A DNA stretch of 64,000 bases from Archegozetes longisetosus (Eukaryota; Arthropoda; Arachnida; Sarcoptiformes; Trhypochthoniidae): assembly GCA_018873245.2 (NCBI GenBank), contig JAEMBT020000001.1, positions 13,530,220 to 13,594,219 of the forward strand. The letters run 5' to 3'. The number at the start of each line of letters is the position of its first letter. The stretch's first letter is position 1. Positions 22,223 to 36,499 of this stretch are shown here, in pieces. The notes below the pieces were generated by a model that was not told where the DNA came from, did no database searches, and saw only the letters and a program-made list of their open reading frames with translations. A program made the position numbers and the translations under genes.

Positions 22223-22923
22223 ATGAATATGAAAATAGTCTTTGTTTTATTATTGGTTTGTGTTATTGTAGAAGTAAACGGTTATAAGAAGAAGCCAACT
22301 TCAAAGCCTAAACCTCCGGCAACCAAACCTCCGGCCACTAAACCTCCAACTACAAAACGACCAAAACCGCCAGCATATCCACCAGCATATTCACCATCGG
22401 GTTCTACAGGTTCACCATCGGGCACTAGTGCACCAGCAGGTTCACCCATGCCTTATAAATACGAATATTCTGCAAATGTTGGTTCTCCAGACCCGACCGG
22501 ACAGATATCAGCCCAGGAATCGGGTGATGCTAACGGAGTCGTGACCGGAAGTGTAAGTATGAAAGAATATTTGAAAAGTTCTTATTTACTAAAAGCTATG
22601 AATTTTTCAGTATATGCTTGTGGATCCCGACGGAAGACAAAGGACCGTTATATACAGAGCTGATAGCACGGGATTTCATGCAACTGTTCAGACCAATGAA
22701 TTGCCGTATGTTTTAGTTTTGAACTCGCTTTGAAAGTTTTTGAGTATTTTTTGTTTTTATTTGAAATTTAAGGCCCGATGTCCCAAATCCTGCTGATGTG
22801 GTTATAGTACAAACTGGTACTAATGCCGGCCAAACTGATTCAACATCTGCACCATCAGGTGGCGGATCAGGAACTGAATCAAGTGGTGAATCAGGAACTG
22901 AATCTAGTGGTGGTTATTATTAA
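22223..22923 (+). CDS. Rebers-Riddiford cuticle protein
   Basis: Exons 22223-22552, 22611-22705 and 22773-22923 give 191 aa. The N-terminus MNMKIVFVLLLVCVIVEVNG is a signal peptide. A Pro/Lys/Thr-rich repeat region (units like KPPATKPP) follows, then the chitin-binding R&R domain: 'YKYEYSANVG', 'AQESGDANGVVTGS', 'YMLVDPDGRQRTVIYRAD' and 'GFHATVQTNELP'. The tail is rich in Gly, Ser, Thr and Glu, with repeated 'SGTESSG'. Such proteins are secreted by the epidermis and bind chitin fibres through the aromatic face of the domain. Both introns carry consensus GTAAGT/GTATGT donors; the first splits the domain. A poly(A) signal AATAAA lies at about 23014. Confidence 0.93.
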
Positions 22924-23581
22924 TTTAGTTTAATCGAATCTATTGGATAAATTGGAAAAAAATATTTGTTTTACTATAACTTTTATTATATTGTATTCAT
23001 TAAAGAAGTGTTGAATAAAGAAAATTGAATTTATCAAAAGCTTTTGCGTCGATTTTATTGAAGTTTCACTACTTTCTCGTACTTCAATCTTCAGCTTATT
23101 TTCAACTTCTCATACAATATATCAATGAATTAAAGATGTTTTGCTTGTAATCGAAACTATTATTGTTATTCAGTGCTAAAAATACATTATTTAAAAGCAA
23201 TTTTCAACTTTGAAAGCATTACTTTGCTATAATTTGCCATCTATTGTGGCCTTTCTTTGCAAACCTTTAAGACTTATTATTAACGATCTCATACACTGCT
23301 ATAAAGTGTTCTTAAATCTATATCTACTATAATGATCTATAATCTTGTCGTATTGTCGTATAACAAATAGAGTGAAATACTTATCTGAACAGCGATAGCT
23401 ACAGAGCACGTGAAGAAACAGTAACCATAGATACTGCATTTGGATCAATCAATAAATTTCAGTGCAATGAGTGATAAGTGAAGAAGACGGATAACAATTA
23501 AGGCGGAAATGAATCTGTTTTTATCTAATCAGACAACTTTGATCACCAATATCTGTTAAATAGGCTTATTTGACATCGTAA
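22924..23581. other. Spacer after cuticle gene
   Basis: Noncoding. It probably includes the promoter of the membrane protein gene that follows; no clear TATA box was found. Nothing else recognised. Confidence 0.4.
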
Positions 23582-24656
23582 ATGGAATCATTCATTAAAA
23601 CGGTAATCATATTGAAGAATATTCTCTAATGTATTTTCTTTATTCTTGGCTCTAAGAAAGTACTCGTTTAATACATAATCCTTTTCTGTCACTATCTATC
23701 GATATATTGTAAACTCATGTCTAGTTTTCTATTAAAATATAACCAGAAATGACTCAAATCGATATACTGGAAAGGATTGAAAGTTCAGTGAACTCTTGCT
23801 TAAGAATCATTTCTAATTCTTGTTCGATTATTAGCTTTCTGAGTCTTTTTTTTGAAATAACATGAAATTATTTTTCGATAATTAACTAATACATCAAGTT
23901 TTTAACTTTTAACTTAATTATTCTATCATTCAATCACTTATATAGAACTAGAAGTAATTAAAGCTAAAAATGTTCGTTTAATTGGATTTTTATTAAGTAA
24001 TAATCTAAAATACATACTTTAAGATACGAACTCATTTTTCAATACTTTCCCATTCAATTTCATTTTGAGTCTTGTATTTAAGAGATTTTTCAATCTTCCA
24101 ATCACTTAATCTTTTAATAACTTAATCAAAATATTTGAGTTCAAATTTTTAATAAATTATGTTTTAATCAAATCCCAATCCACTAATTGACACTAAATAG
24201 AGCGATCGGCCGACTCAGGATCCGTGGGATTCGCTGAGTTGGTGGCGAAACGAAGATCAGGCCCGAAGAATAGAAGAGGAGCATAATCGCAAACATCCAA
24301 GCAATCCGATTAGAGTCGAAGTGGTGGACACGCTTGCCAGCAATGAGACGGTTGACCAGATATTCAATTACGGATTATTAATAATTCCGACGCTTTTTTT
24401 GATAAGTGCCACACTTTGGTGTGTTTCAAGATTTTTCCTCAAGTCATGGATCAGTTGGTATTTAGGTTTTGGAGCATTACTTATAGCTTCGATCGCTATC
24501 GTTGCTTTCATTGTTTTTGGTCTCATTTTTCTCATCGGTATGTGTTCGGGATATAAATTTGAATACCACTCAATCAATGGAACTAACCCTAACAACATTA
24601 ATTATAACATTGTTTCGCTTCCGCTCACTAATTCGACTCAATGCCCAACAAAATAG
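23582..24656 (+). CDS. Small two-helix membrane protein, unknown
   Basis: The main exon is 24201-24656, preceded by a clean acceptor (ACTAAATAG) and open to its stop: it begins 'SDRPTQDPWDSLSWWRNEDQ', has a basic/acidic segment, then two hydrophobic helices ('YGLLIIPTLFLISATLWCVS' and 'FGALLIASIAIVAFIVFGLI') and a short polar tail with two NxT/S sites. No ATG lies in frame before the second helix, so an upstream exon is required. My best candidate is 23582-23602 (MESFIKT, donor GTAATC), which joins in phase 0 and would give 158 aa. The protein family is not recognised. Base composition supports coding, and a poly(A) signal AATAAA follows at about 24725. Confidence is high for the main exon, lower for exon 1. 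Confidence 0.65.
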
Positions 24657-24891
24657 AGAGAAATCTCAACAAAAATGCGAAATTCATTAAAACACAAATC
24701 ATCAAAACCCCAAAAATCGATTGTAAATAAAGTTAAAAACTTATTAATTGTAATAAAAATTGTTTCTCATTGACTAACAAAGAAAAATAATTATTACATT
24801 TGACCCGAAAATAACAAAGGTTAAGAAAATTAATTATCATTTTATATTAAATTACAAAATGACTGCTTCAAGATAGAAACTCAATTGTCAA

Positions 24892-25930
24892 TCACAACTC
24901 AGACTTTCTATTTTCGATTTTAACGCATTCGACTTCGAAAATAAGTGCCGCATCGGGTGGTATAGTCGGCGGTGCACCTGCAGAACCATAGGCCAGGTCC
25001 GATGGGATAACTATTTTCCTTTTTTCTCCAGCACACATTCCGAGAAGTCCCTGATCCCAACCAGCGATCACTTGTCCCATACCTAACGTGAATGTCAATG
25101 GATTTCCTCTTTTGTAAGAACTGTCAAATTCAGCCCCAGTATCGTATAAAGTGCCCTAAAATTCAATTATTTATTAGTCTTGGTGAAAAATTGGAGATTT
25201 GAATTTTTAAAATCTAGTTGTCGATCAGTAATTAAACTTTTAGCGATCTAATATTGGTTCAATCTCAAAATAATCTCCATGTAAAGGAAGGGATTGTTGT
25301 TTAGAGTTTTTGATCAAATCATAATTTAATTAGTTATTTTCAATTTGAAATTTTATTATTTCTCAAAACTTTTATCAAATTGTCGGTCAGTAAGTGTTCA
25401 AACTTCGAGCCATTGATATCTGATAAAGTCGAGAAAAAATCTATTGATTGACTAGTTATTTAATTGAAGGTAACTGTTCAGAGTTTTCACTCAAACCGAT
25501 AACTCAATTAAATAGAAAAAATGAAAAATACAGAATTTAATAAAGCATTTTCTTATTGATAGCAAGCTATCAATAAGTGATAGGTTTGGCGATAACAATA
25601 AAAAAGGCACTAACTAAGGCACTAACTAAGGCATTAACTATTTGAAGCTACAATAAAAGGTAAAAGGCAAATCAATTAATTGAAAATAAATAAATGAAAT
25701 AATTCATTTCAAACCCGATAATGAATATGAAGGATATCTCCTTTAGAGCTTCTTCGCTCGCAGTTTTCGATCCTTTTCTTTACCCCAATTTGTAACTTTT
25801 TTACTTTTTTTTCTACATCTTTACTATTATTATTTTCTTCTTTGGTATTTTCTTCGTTATCACAATTTATTAATTGGATTGATATTGAAATTAATAGCAA
25901 TTGTATTAATAGTGATGTTTTAAAAGTCAT
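24892..25930 (-). CDS. FKBP2: ER-lumenal FKBP-type peptidyl-prolyl isomerase (FKBP2)
   Basis: Exons 25715-25930 and 24892-25155, joined in phase 0 across a 559-bp intron, 159 aa. The N-terminus [20 protein letters not shown] is a signal peptide, followed by an acidic Asn/Glu/Lys linker longer than in the vertebrate protein. The FKBP domain begins '[14 protein letters not shown]' and carries 'GDILHIHYR', 'FDSS', '[20 protein letters not shown]' and '[11 protein letters not shown]'; the FK506/proline-pocket residues Tyr, Phe, Asp, Val-Ile, Trp and Tyr are all present. The last residues KSEL resemble an ER-retrieval signal, as RTEL does in human FKBP2. It catalyses cis-trans isomerisation of prolyl bonds during folding in the ER. 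Confidence 0.95.
25604..25639. repeat. 12-bp tandem repeat in FKBP2 intron
   Basis: Three units of AAGGCACTAACT (the last with one change). A perfect short palindrome (TTATTGATAGC/GCTATCAATAA) lies just before it, near 25553-25576. Confidence 0.9.
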
Positions 25931-26448
25931 CTTTAGTTTGGTCTACGAATACTTGATATACGAATAAATATATTAAAATTTGGCTAATGCTCACTTAATT
26001 ACAACTTTCTATTACAATTATGTGCACTAAAACGTTTATCATATAAGTTACGTCTTTGCGAATTCTTCTCAATTAGATTCATAAATTACGGTTTTAGTAT
26101 AACACTCAGATTACTTAATTTATTTAATTAAACCAGATTTAAGCTTATATTTGTAGATAATTTTTGAAATTGGTTACTAACCAATACATTGAATGGTATC
26201 ATAGCTAATTATTTATTGAAGGCTTTAGTAATTATACAACTTAGTAATTGTATTAATGCTACAAAGACACAATTGAAATGCTTTAATTAAACATAAAATA
26301 AATCTTTGAGTAATTTTTAGAATCAAAGAAAAATTTTCAAACAAATAATACAATAATTTCTCCTGAAAATTAACAAAATTTTCAAATAAACTGAGAGAAG
26401 AAAACAGTTTAAAAACTAGCTAAATTCAGATTTGCTTTGGGCTCGACA
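25931..26448. other. Noncoding upstream of FKBP2
   Basis: AT-rich, with no gene seen. It presumably holds the FKBP2 promoter, though no TATA box stands out. Confidence 0.4.
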
Positions 26449-26757
26449 TTAGGTTTTGTTATTTGTTTGGACTGCAATTGAAGTTTGATCTCTTACTATA
26501 TTAATGCTTTTTACCCGTTTTTCTTCGTTTGATTCCACCGTAATTATGGTTAAGAATAGGATTAAATCATCGATTAATTGAATGAATTTTGTTAATTTAA
26601 AATACGTACATATAATGAGACCTTCCTGTGGTTTAACGTTAGGGGGATTAAACTTATTTGGAACTTCATAAACACTGTTGTCATAGGAATTGTATAAACC
26701 ATTGAGTGACTTAACACAGCCATCATTACAAAGCAGTTTATATATTGAAAAGCCATA
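26449..26757 (-). other. Possible unassigned exon(s)
   Basis: After an acceptor-like TAG (26758-26760) the minus strand stays open for 103 codons, beginning 'YGFSIYKLLCNDGCVKSLNG' and including 'VYEVPNKFNPPNVKP'. A donor-like GTACGT occurs at 26609 and an acceptor TTGCAG at about 26473, after which a different frame reads 'SKQITKPNVEPKANLNLASF' to a stop. The two pieces share a PNVxP motif. Other splits are possible, including a model starting at an ATG at 26756 in another frame. No family recognised. It could be the 3' end of a gene divergent from PSMC1, or chance. Confidence 0.3.
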
Positions 26758-27179
26758 CTAGGCTTTATATTAACTTTTCGTTAAACTTTTAGTAAATTAA
26801 ATTTCAATTATTTAATTCTATTTAAATTAACAGTTAATCAACAAAGCACTTGAGAAATGGTAATTATTTTTATTCAAATATTAAATACTCTTTTTTGAAA
26901 AATACCTCAATTTTAATGGAAATTAAAATAAAGAATTTTCCGGTTTTTTTTGATAAGTTTAAGGACTTGACTAATTATTAAATAGTTAATTAATTAATAC
27001 TCCATATTAATTACCTAAACTATTCTAAACGATGAATATAAGATAGTATTGCGTAAAACAACCTTCCTAATTTGACCGCAAAATCAACTTTATTTACAAT
27101 CATTTCTACAATCATAATAGTCAACCAAACAATAACAGACTTGAGACACAAATAAATAATTGATTAAATCATAATTAAG

Positions 27180-29248
<2,069 letters not shown>

Positions 29249-29615
29249 TCGGTTTGAGACAGTTTCTGAGATTTGTTCTAATTTTTTTTTTACATAACTA
29301 CTCGAATGGTTCAGTAATTTTCATCTTTAACTTAATTTCAATTGTTTCCTCAATAATATGAATAGTTTCGATAACAAATTTAATAAAATGATCCATTTTT
29401 CAAAATGGTTTTGAAGTTCTTAACCTTGAAGAGCGGTATAAGCGAACGCTTCACTAACATTAATTTGACAAAAGTTTAAGAATTGAGTGGTTCAATTTAT
29501 TAGAATATATTATAAAACCGAGTATAATTCGAAATTTGATTAAAATTTGTTTTATTCCCATTAATCTCGAAAATTATGCTTAAATTTGGCACAAATTATA
29601 GGTTTTAGAGATCTA
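29249..29615. other. Convergent 3' ends of PSMC1 and AKR1
   Basis: Short noncoding spacer between genes facing each other. It contains AATAAA for PSMC1 at about 29383. Nothing else seen. Confidence 0.6.
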
Positions 29616-31249
29616 TTAAAAAGGTATAGCGAAGGGCCAGTTCTTATGCTTATTGATGCCGTACTGACTCCAAGTATTATTTCTCCAGTCTTTATTCAAA
29701 GCATTAATAGAAGCAATTTCTTCATCGGTCATATCAAAGTCAAAAATATTGATATTAGAAATAATTCTCTCTTTTGTGGCGCTCTTTGGGATAACAATAA
29801 CTCTTCTCTGTGTTTGCCATTTGATACAAATCGCAGCCGGAGAGACATTGTATTTGTTCGCCAAATCCTTAATCAATGGTATGTCGAGTGGTGAAGTCGT
29901 GTTCTTTTCCTCTGCAGTTCCAGTTCTGGCCAACGGTGAATATGCTGTCATTTCGATATGGCGTTCGTGCATCCATTTCAGGAGCTTTTCATTACTTAGA
30001 TATGGATGTGATTCGACTTGATTGACAGCTGGAACTGTTGATGAATTCTTAATCAAGTCATCGATCTGTTCAGAGTTGAAGTTGGAGACACCAATTGACT
30101 TAGTCAGACCTGAAATACAAATTAAGAGATGCTTAAAGAATTTTACCTGACAGTCAACGACTTGAACTTTGATTAGTGTTATTTAGAAAGAAACTGAATT
30201 TTATCTTTACGATTGTTTGTTCAGTTTCTAATCTGTCTTTGTAAGTTTATAAGAGATAATAAATTGAATTATATTGGATAAGTTGATGTCTGGAGATAAG
30301 GAATAGTACCATAAGAGCTCTTATTGACTAGTTAGATTAACTTTTGTCATCTCTCCATAACTTTATCAGACGAACTAAAGTCTAGATAAGCTTTCAAACT
30401 CGCTATCGTTGTAATAAAATATCTTATATTTATGAAAAGATCACTTATTTCTAGCTGAAAAACATTTTTCTCACGCTTAGTGACTTGTTTTTCTATAACT
30501 TAATGCCTGAGATATGACAGAGATCGATTTACAAGACTGATAGAAGAACTTATCGAACTAAATCAAACTATGAAGGAAAATAAGCCCAGAAACTAAAAAT
30601 CTTTCAAATGAAAAAATTTGATACAATTTCTTATTTCTTATAAAGAAACGCTCAGTAAATCAAACTTGAACAACTAAAACAACTTTGAACAAGAGAAGGG
30701 ATTAAACAAACGAAAAATAAATTATCAACGTATTTGAAGACAAATAAAGCCTAAGAAAATGAAATAAATACCTGCTTTTTTAATATCTTCAAACTCTCTC
30801 CAGACATCAATCAATTCAATTGACTCATCGAAGAGACACTGGCCGTTCTCATCCTTTGGGTAGAAGTCATCATCAACTTGTTTGAGAGGCGTCGGCCAAT
30901 GGATAAGCAATAGATCCAAATAATCTAAATCCAAGTTTTTAAGACTTCTTTTCACGCTCTTAGTCGGTCGACCCGGTCCGTGCCAATTGGGCCATACTTT
31001 CGAAGTTACAAACAAGTCTTCACGCTTCACTTTGCCCTCATTGATGGCATCTCTTATAGCCTTTCCGACTTCGTCTTCATTCTCATAAAAGTCAGCGCAA
31101 TCGAAATGTCTATAACCAGCATCGATCGCAATCTTGACCACATTCTCGACGACTCCGGGTGGGGCTTCATAAGTGCCTAGGCCTACAACTGGTATGAAAT
31201 TTCCATCATTTAGTCGAACGACTGGAACTTTTTCAGCGACCGATGCCAT
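29616..31249 (-). CDS. Aldo-keto reductase, copy 1
   Basis: Exons 30772-31249 and 29616-30109 (one phase-1 intron of 662 bp), 323 aa, the normal length of an AKR1-type enzyme. The catalytic tetrad is visible: Asp and Tyr in 'YRHFDCADFYENEDEVG', Lys in 'VTSKVW' and His in 'LLIHWP'. Cofactor-side motifs 'IGVSNFN', 'AVNQVESHPYL', 'YSPLAR' and 'VIPKSATKERI' follow. These cytosolic (alpha/beta)8-barrel enzymes reduce aldehydes and ketones with NADPH; in mites they are often linked to detoxification, which is inference here. Two close paralogs lie at 53497 and 61676; part of exon 2 is almost identical to theirs while exon 1 and the last residues differ. Confidence 0.94.
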
Positions 31250-31361
31250 GCTAGAAGAGAAATGAATGAGTTTTAACAGAAGAAAGTTGCATATAAACTA
31301 TTAATAGAAATAAGTATTCATCTAATGATTGGTAGAAAAAGCTATACTTTTATCTGTGAAA

Positions 31362-31433
31362 CAGAGCGCTCAAATGCTTCTGCAGGTGAACAGTAGTAGT
31401 ACTCGAATGACTTAAATCCTTGGCATATGGGAA
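31362..31433 (-). promoter_or_regulatory. Conserved upstream block of AKR copy 1
   Basis: About 70 bp, shared with the region upstream of AKR copies 2 and 3: TTCTGCAGGTGAA, then TCGAATGACT and AAATCCTTGG.ATATGGGAA on the plus strand. It lies about 110-185 bp before the start codon, and the sequence between it and the start codon is much less conserved, which suggests a kept control element. ATAAAAG (minus strand) between the block and the gene is a TATA candidate. Confidence 0.5.
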
Positions 31434-33955
31434 GAGCTCTGACTCTAATAGTTGCGCATAAAGTTTTGAGTTCTTTGTATATGTAAAATGATATACAATG
31501 TCAAGGATAGTGTGCGTTAGACCTAAAATGCTCTCATTTATTAGTTAAATAAGTCGAATGCCCCACATCTACACCTTATGCTAGCCTTGAGAGAGTACAA
31601 AACGCTCAGATAAACTACTTTTTGGCCTCATTTTTAGCTCTCAATCGTTTCGATTCAATGTCATAGTGAATGTGTTGCTCTTGAAAATTGTAGTCTCCTA
31701 TAGAGAACATGAAACTTCTAAATAGAGAACCTATTTATCTAATAGACTGGTCTTACTTCAAGTTCATAGAGAAGTGCTTACGTCTTACGTAGATATATAT
31801 CATGTTCAAAGTTCGCATCTACGTAATCAGTCTTTTTGCTTAATCTTCAGTAACATTTGTGATTACTTTTTATGAAAACATATTCTGTCTTTTGTCACCT
31901 AGTTTTATGGTTTTTATCAATTTATAACAACAATTTTTGCTCAGAGAAAGTTTTGTCTCAATATGTTTAGACAGTCATCAAATGTTAAACAGATTTACAG
32001 AAGTATTGCTATCAATTGAAGTGATTTAAACTTTTATACAAACAATTATTTTGCACATCAAGAGTAAAGAATGATTTAAAAATAATAAAATATCTATTTT
32101 TCAATTTGTTAATATTGATCGTTTAGAAATTAAAATATTCATCATAACTAGTGATTAAAAGGATAAAAACTTAAGTTTTAATTATCTCTTGAGAATAACT
32201 TTGATGTACATTGGATTGAAAACAACGATAAATTGACTTAACATAAAATATATAATTGATAGTTAAATAATATCAAATTATTGATAACTCAATAACTAAA
32301 TTAGTTGAAAAGTTACATTCACTAATAGCGTGACAACTAGTTTAATGTGTTCTAATAAGAAAATAACTATTAGTGTTGCATTTACTTTCAATACAACAGA
32401 AAATGTTTTTTAGGCTATCTTTACTCGAGTAGAACTTCAGTTCAATGCATGTTTTCGTTTCAATTCAGTAACTTTTTATAGATTGTACTAATTAAATCTC
32501 GAGACTCAAATTCAGACGTACTTTTCATGCAAATCATTCAATTTGTGACAAATTAGGTTTTAAGCTAGTTTTACACTAATGACTGAATAAAAATAAATGA
32601 ATTTTAAATAAATGGCTAGTTTTGCTGTAAAAGCTCAAGAAAACATAGATTAATTGATTTTTCATAAAAGTTGGTTCTATTAGAAGCTAGTACAGAAAAA
32701 TTAGGTTAGGAATACTAGTAATAAGATATCAACTAAACCTTCAACTTATCTGATAACAGCTAAATGTAAGTAGTTTTCTGCATCTTTCATTTAAAGTAAA
32801 TGCTTAATTTAATAATTTTTTCCAATCTTAAAATAAAATCAAAGCTTCGACTGATTATATAAACTAAACGTACTGTACATGCATAAAGCCCAACTTATTT
32901 AATATTACTTTTGATTAAATTCATTTTCAAAATACAAATGACTAATAAATATAGATTTTCCACTAAATATTTTACGTATTTAAGTTTGAGTAATATTTAC
33001 ATTGATCATTTGTGTTTGAAGCTTACACAACATAAAAATCAACTAAAGCGACAATTTCACAGTCATCATAAAAATATAAATACTTTTAAAAATTAAAAAC
33101 TGGACAAATGATATTAGACTTGCGATATTTAAACACAAGAAAGTTTTGCTAAGCAGTATCTTTTCTCCAAAATAATTCAAAAACAAGAAATCAGAATTTG
33201 ATGACAACAATAATATTGGTAAACAATTCATGAAAATCCATTTTAGGGTACTTTATAATTTTAAACTTTAATTCATTCTAACGAGTGAAAGTTATTTGAG
33301 TAGGTTTCGAACATCAAAGGTCTGCGAGATTTTAAACTATGGCTTCTGAATATAACAAATTGTCAGAAAGTTTCTCCTGAACTTCTCTGTCATTATTACT
33401 GGTTAAAGCTCGCAATCTGCGAGCGACCGGCGTCAAGTTCGGTCTGCTACCGGGGCTGAATTTGACGATCCGTTTGAACCGGTGAAGACCTGGCAGAAAA
33501 CTCACAATGGGGCAAGATATTCAGTTATCTTGCTCCAGTTGTGGGAATAAGTCGAGTATTGTCGGAAAATTCTTCCTAAATTTTTAGCAATTTTTACCAG
33601 TTTAGGACAGGACTCTAAAATTGGTCATACAAGAGCATATTGAAGAGAAACGCTGGCACTGTTTGAAAAAATGGAGATTTTTCACACACACCCAACAACC
33701 CGAAATTGCTTTCGGATATTTTAGTATAGATGTAATATTTCTAATATATTCAAATTACTTTTTCATCAATATCTTTTTTCATACTTTAATATTTTGTTTA
33801 TACTTGTGTTCAATGGCATCCGCTTCGTCTATACCTTCCAAACGATAGGCTACATGCATTATTTTATCTTCAAATCTGGTCAAATATTGCTAAGTATTGT
33901 TACGGATACGAGTGGCTACTACTGCAAACTCTTATGTGCTACAATATCTTATATA
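31434..33955. other. Noncoding spacer with one unusual GC-rich patch
   Basis: No gene seen from 31434 to about 33380. At 33410-33500 GC rises sharply (GCGAGCGACCGGCGTCAAGT and on). On the minus strand this patch reads without stops for some distance ('FLPGLHRFKRIVKFSPG'), and near 33790-33880 another minus-strand stretch reads 'RFEDKIMHVAYRLEGIDEAD'. These look like fragments of an old mobile-element protein, but I could not assign a family. Confidence 0.4.
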
Positions 33956-34991
33956 CAGTCCGCGAATTAAGTATATCGCGTTATAAAATTTGCTAATAAC
34001 TTTCTAATTATAAATAAGAAAATTATGAAATTTTCAGGAATTAAATGTTTTATTATATGTCAGAATTTAGTTTAGTTAAAGAATTTTTTAATTACACTAA
34101 TGGAGAAATAAATTAAAATAACCTAATTTAATCTGCGAAATAAGTATAACACATTTCATAGAATTATTAAACATTTAATTATTTTTTGCAAATAATTGGT
34201 CTTTAATTACAATTTACATTTTAAATTTTATAGATTTAAAGATTGTATTGATCTAGAATATTTGGGATCAGATTATCGGTCACTTCTTAGCTGCCATTTT
34301 TATAATTGATTTCAATGGAAAAATCATTAGTCAAGCAGAAATTTTGTTATAAGAAATATTTTATCACTTTTTTAAACAGAGATTATTAGAATCGATAAGA
34401 AATAAAAAAGTTATAATCTCTTCAAATTACTAGATATGTGGTCTACGGGAAATCCCATTATATTAGTTTAGTTTTAATGACTTTAGTCTTAAACGGTCTA
34501 CAACTTTTTTACTTATTAATCGATTCTGATAATTTTTGTTTAAACTATCACAGTATTAAGTGAGAAATTCAAATCTCTAAAATATTTTTTATAATTATAA
34601 CAAAATTTCTGCTTGACTAATGATTTTTCCATTGAAATCAATTATAAAAACGGCAGCTAAGAAGTGACCGATAATCTGATTCCAAATATTCTAGATCAAT
34701 ACAATCTTTAAATCTATAAAATTTAAAATGTAAATTGTAATAAAAGACCAATTATTTGCAAAAAATAATTAAATGTTTAATAATTCTATGAAATGTGTTA
34801 TACTTATTTCGCAGATTAAATTAAGTTATTTTAATTTATTTCTCCATTAGTGTAATTAAAAAATTCTTTAACTAAACTAAATTTTGACATATAATAAAAC
34901 ATTTAATTCCTGAAAATTTCATAATTTTCTTATTTATAATTAGAAAGTTATTAGCAAATTTTATAACGCAATATACTTAATTCGCGAACTG
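33956..34991. mobile_element. Foldback DNA transposon, whole-length hairpin
   Basis: A 1036-bp element that is one imperfect palindrome. The left end CAGTCCGCGAATTAAGTATA and the right end (its complement with one change) are flanked by TA, as in Tc1/mariner-type MITEs. The arms stay alignable for some 470-490 bp each (for example 'GATTATCGGTCACTTCTTAG' and its complement), leaving a central loop of only about 50-70 bp. It has no coding capacity. A transcript crossing it would form a long double-stranded RNA. Confidence 0.85.
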
Positions 34992-35570
34992 TATATATTT
35001 GGCCAGCTTATGTCACGCCATATCAGAAATTACCTCAAATCACGAGGGTTAGCGAGACATAAATGGGTCGGGATTATTGCTTCATTTACGTAAACTATCG
35101 TGCAGGTTAACAAAGATATGACAGTTTGATCAAGAATATAAGTACACTGCAAGTGTTTGATAAAGTATAGACTCAATGAGCGCTAGTGTGCAAATACATT
35201 TGCTATATAGCAAAATGCGGCACATCGTAAATAATATTAAAGGCACCGAAACATCACATAGCACTTTACCGTTAAAGCATAACTTGAAAGCATATGAAAG
35301 TACAGCTCTTTGGGCTCTTTATGTGTATGTGTATGAGAGTAGTTTAGTAGTAAAAGTGTTTCATTTAGCGCTCACCAGTCGATCAAATCCACACTGTAAC
35401 AAACTTGCAGAACGGTAAAGTAATTTCTACTATATTAAATAAATGCTTTAAGGACATCATTAGATGCTCTTACATTTATATTTTAGGAAACAGTTCCGAA
35501 AATAAAATACAACTTATTGATGTAACTTCCAACTTCTATTGATAACCAAATAAATAACTAATATCTGCAT
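34992..35570. other. Noncoding spacer
   Basis: No supported gene. A small frame across 35176-35418 has no recognisable features. The part after about 35400 resembles the 3' flank of receptor gene D (48300-48435), so it is receptor 3' flank. Confidence 0.45.
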
Positions 35571-36499
<929 letters not shown>

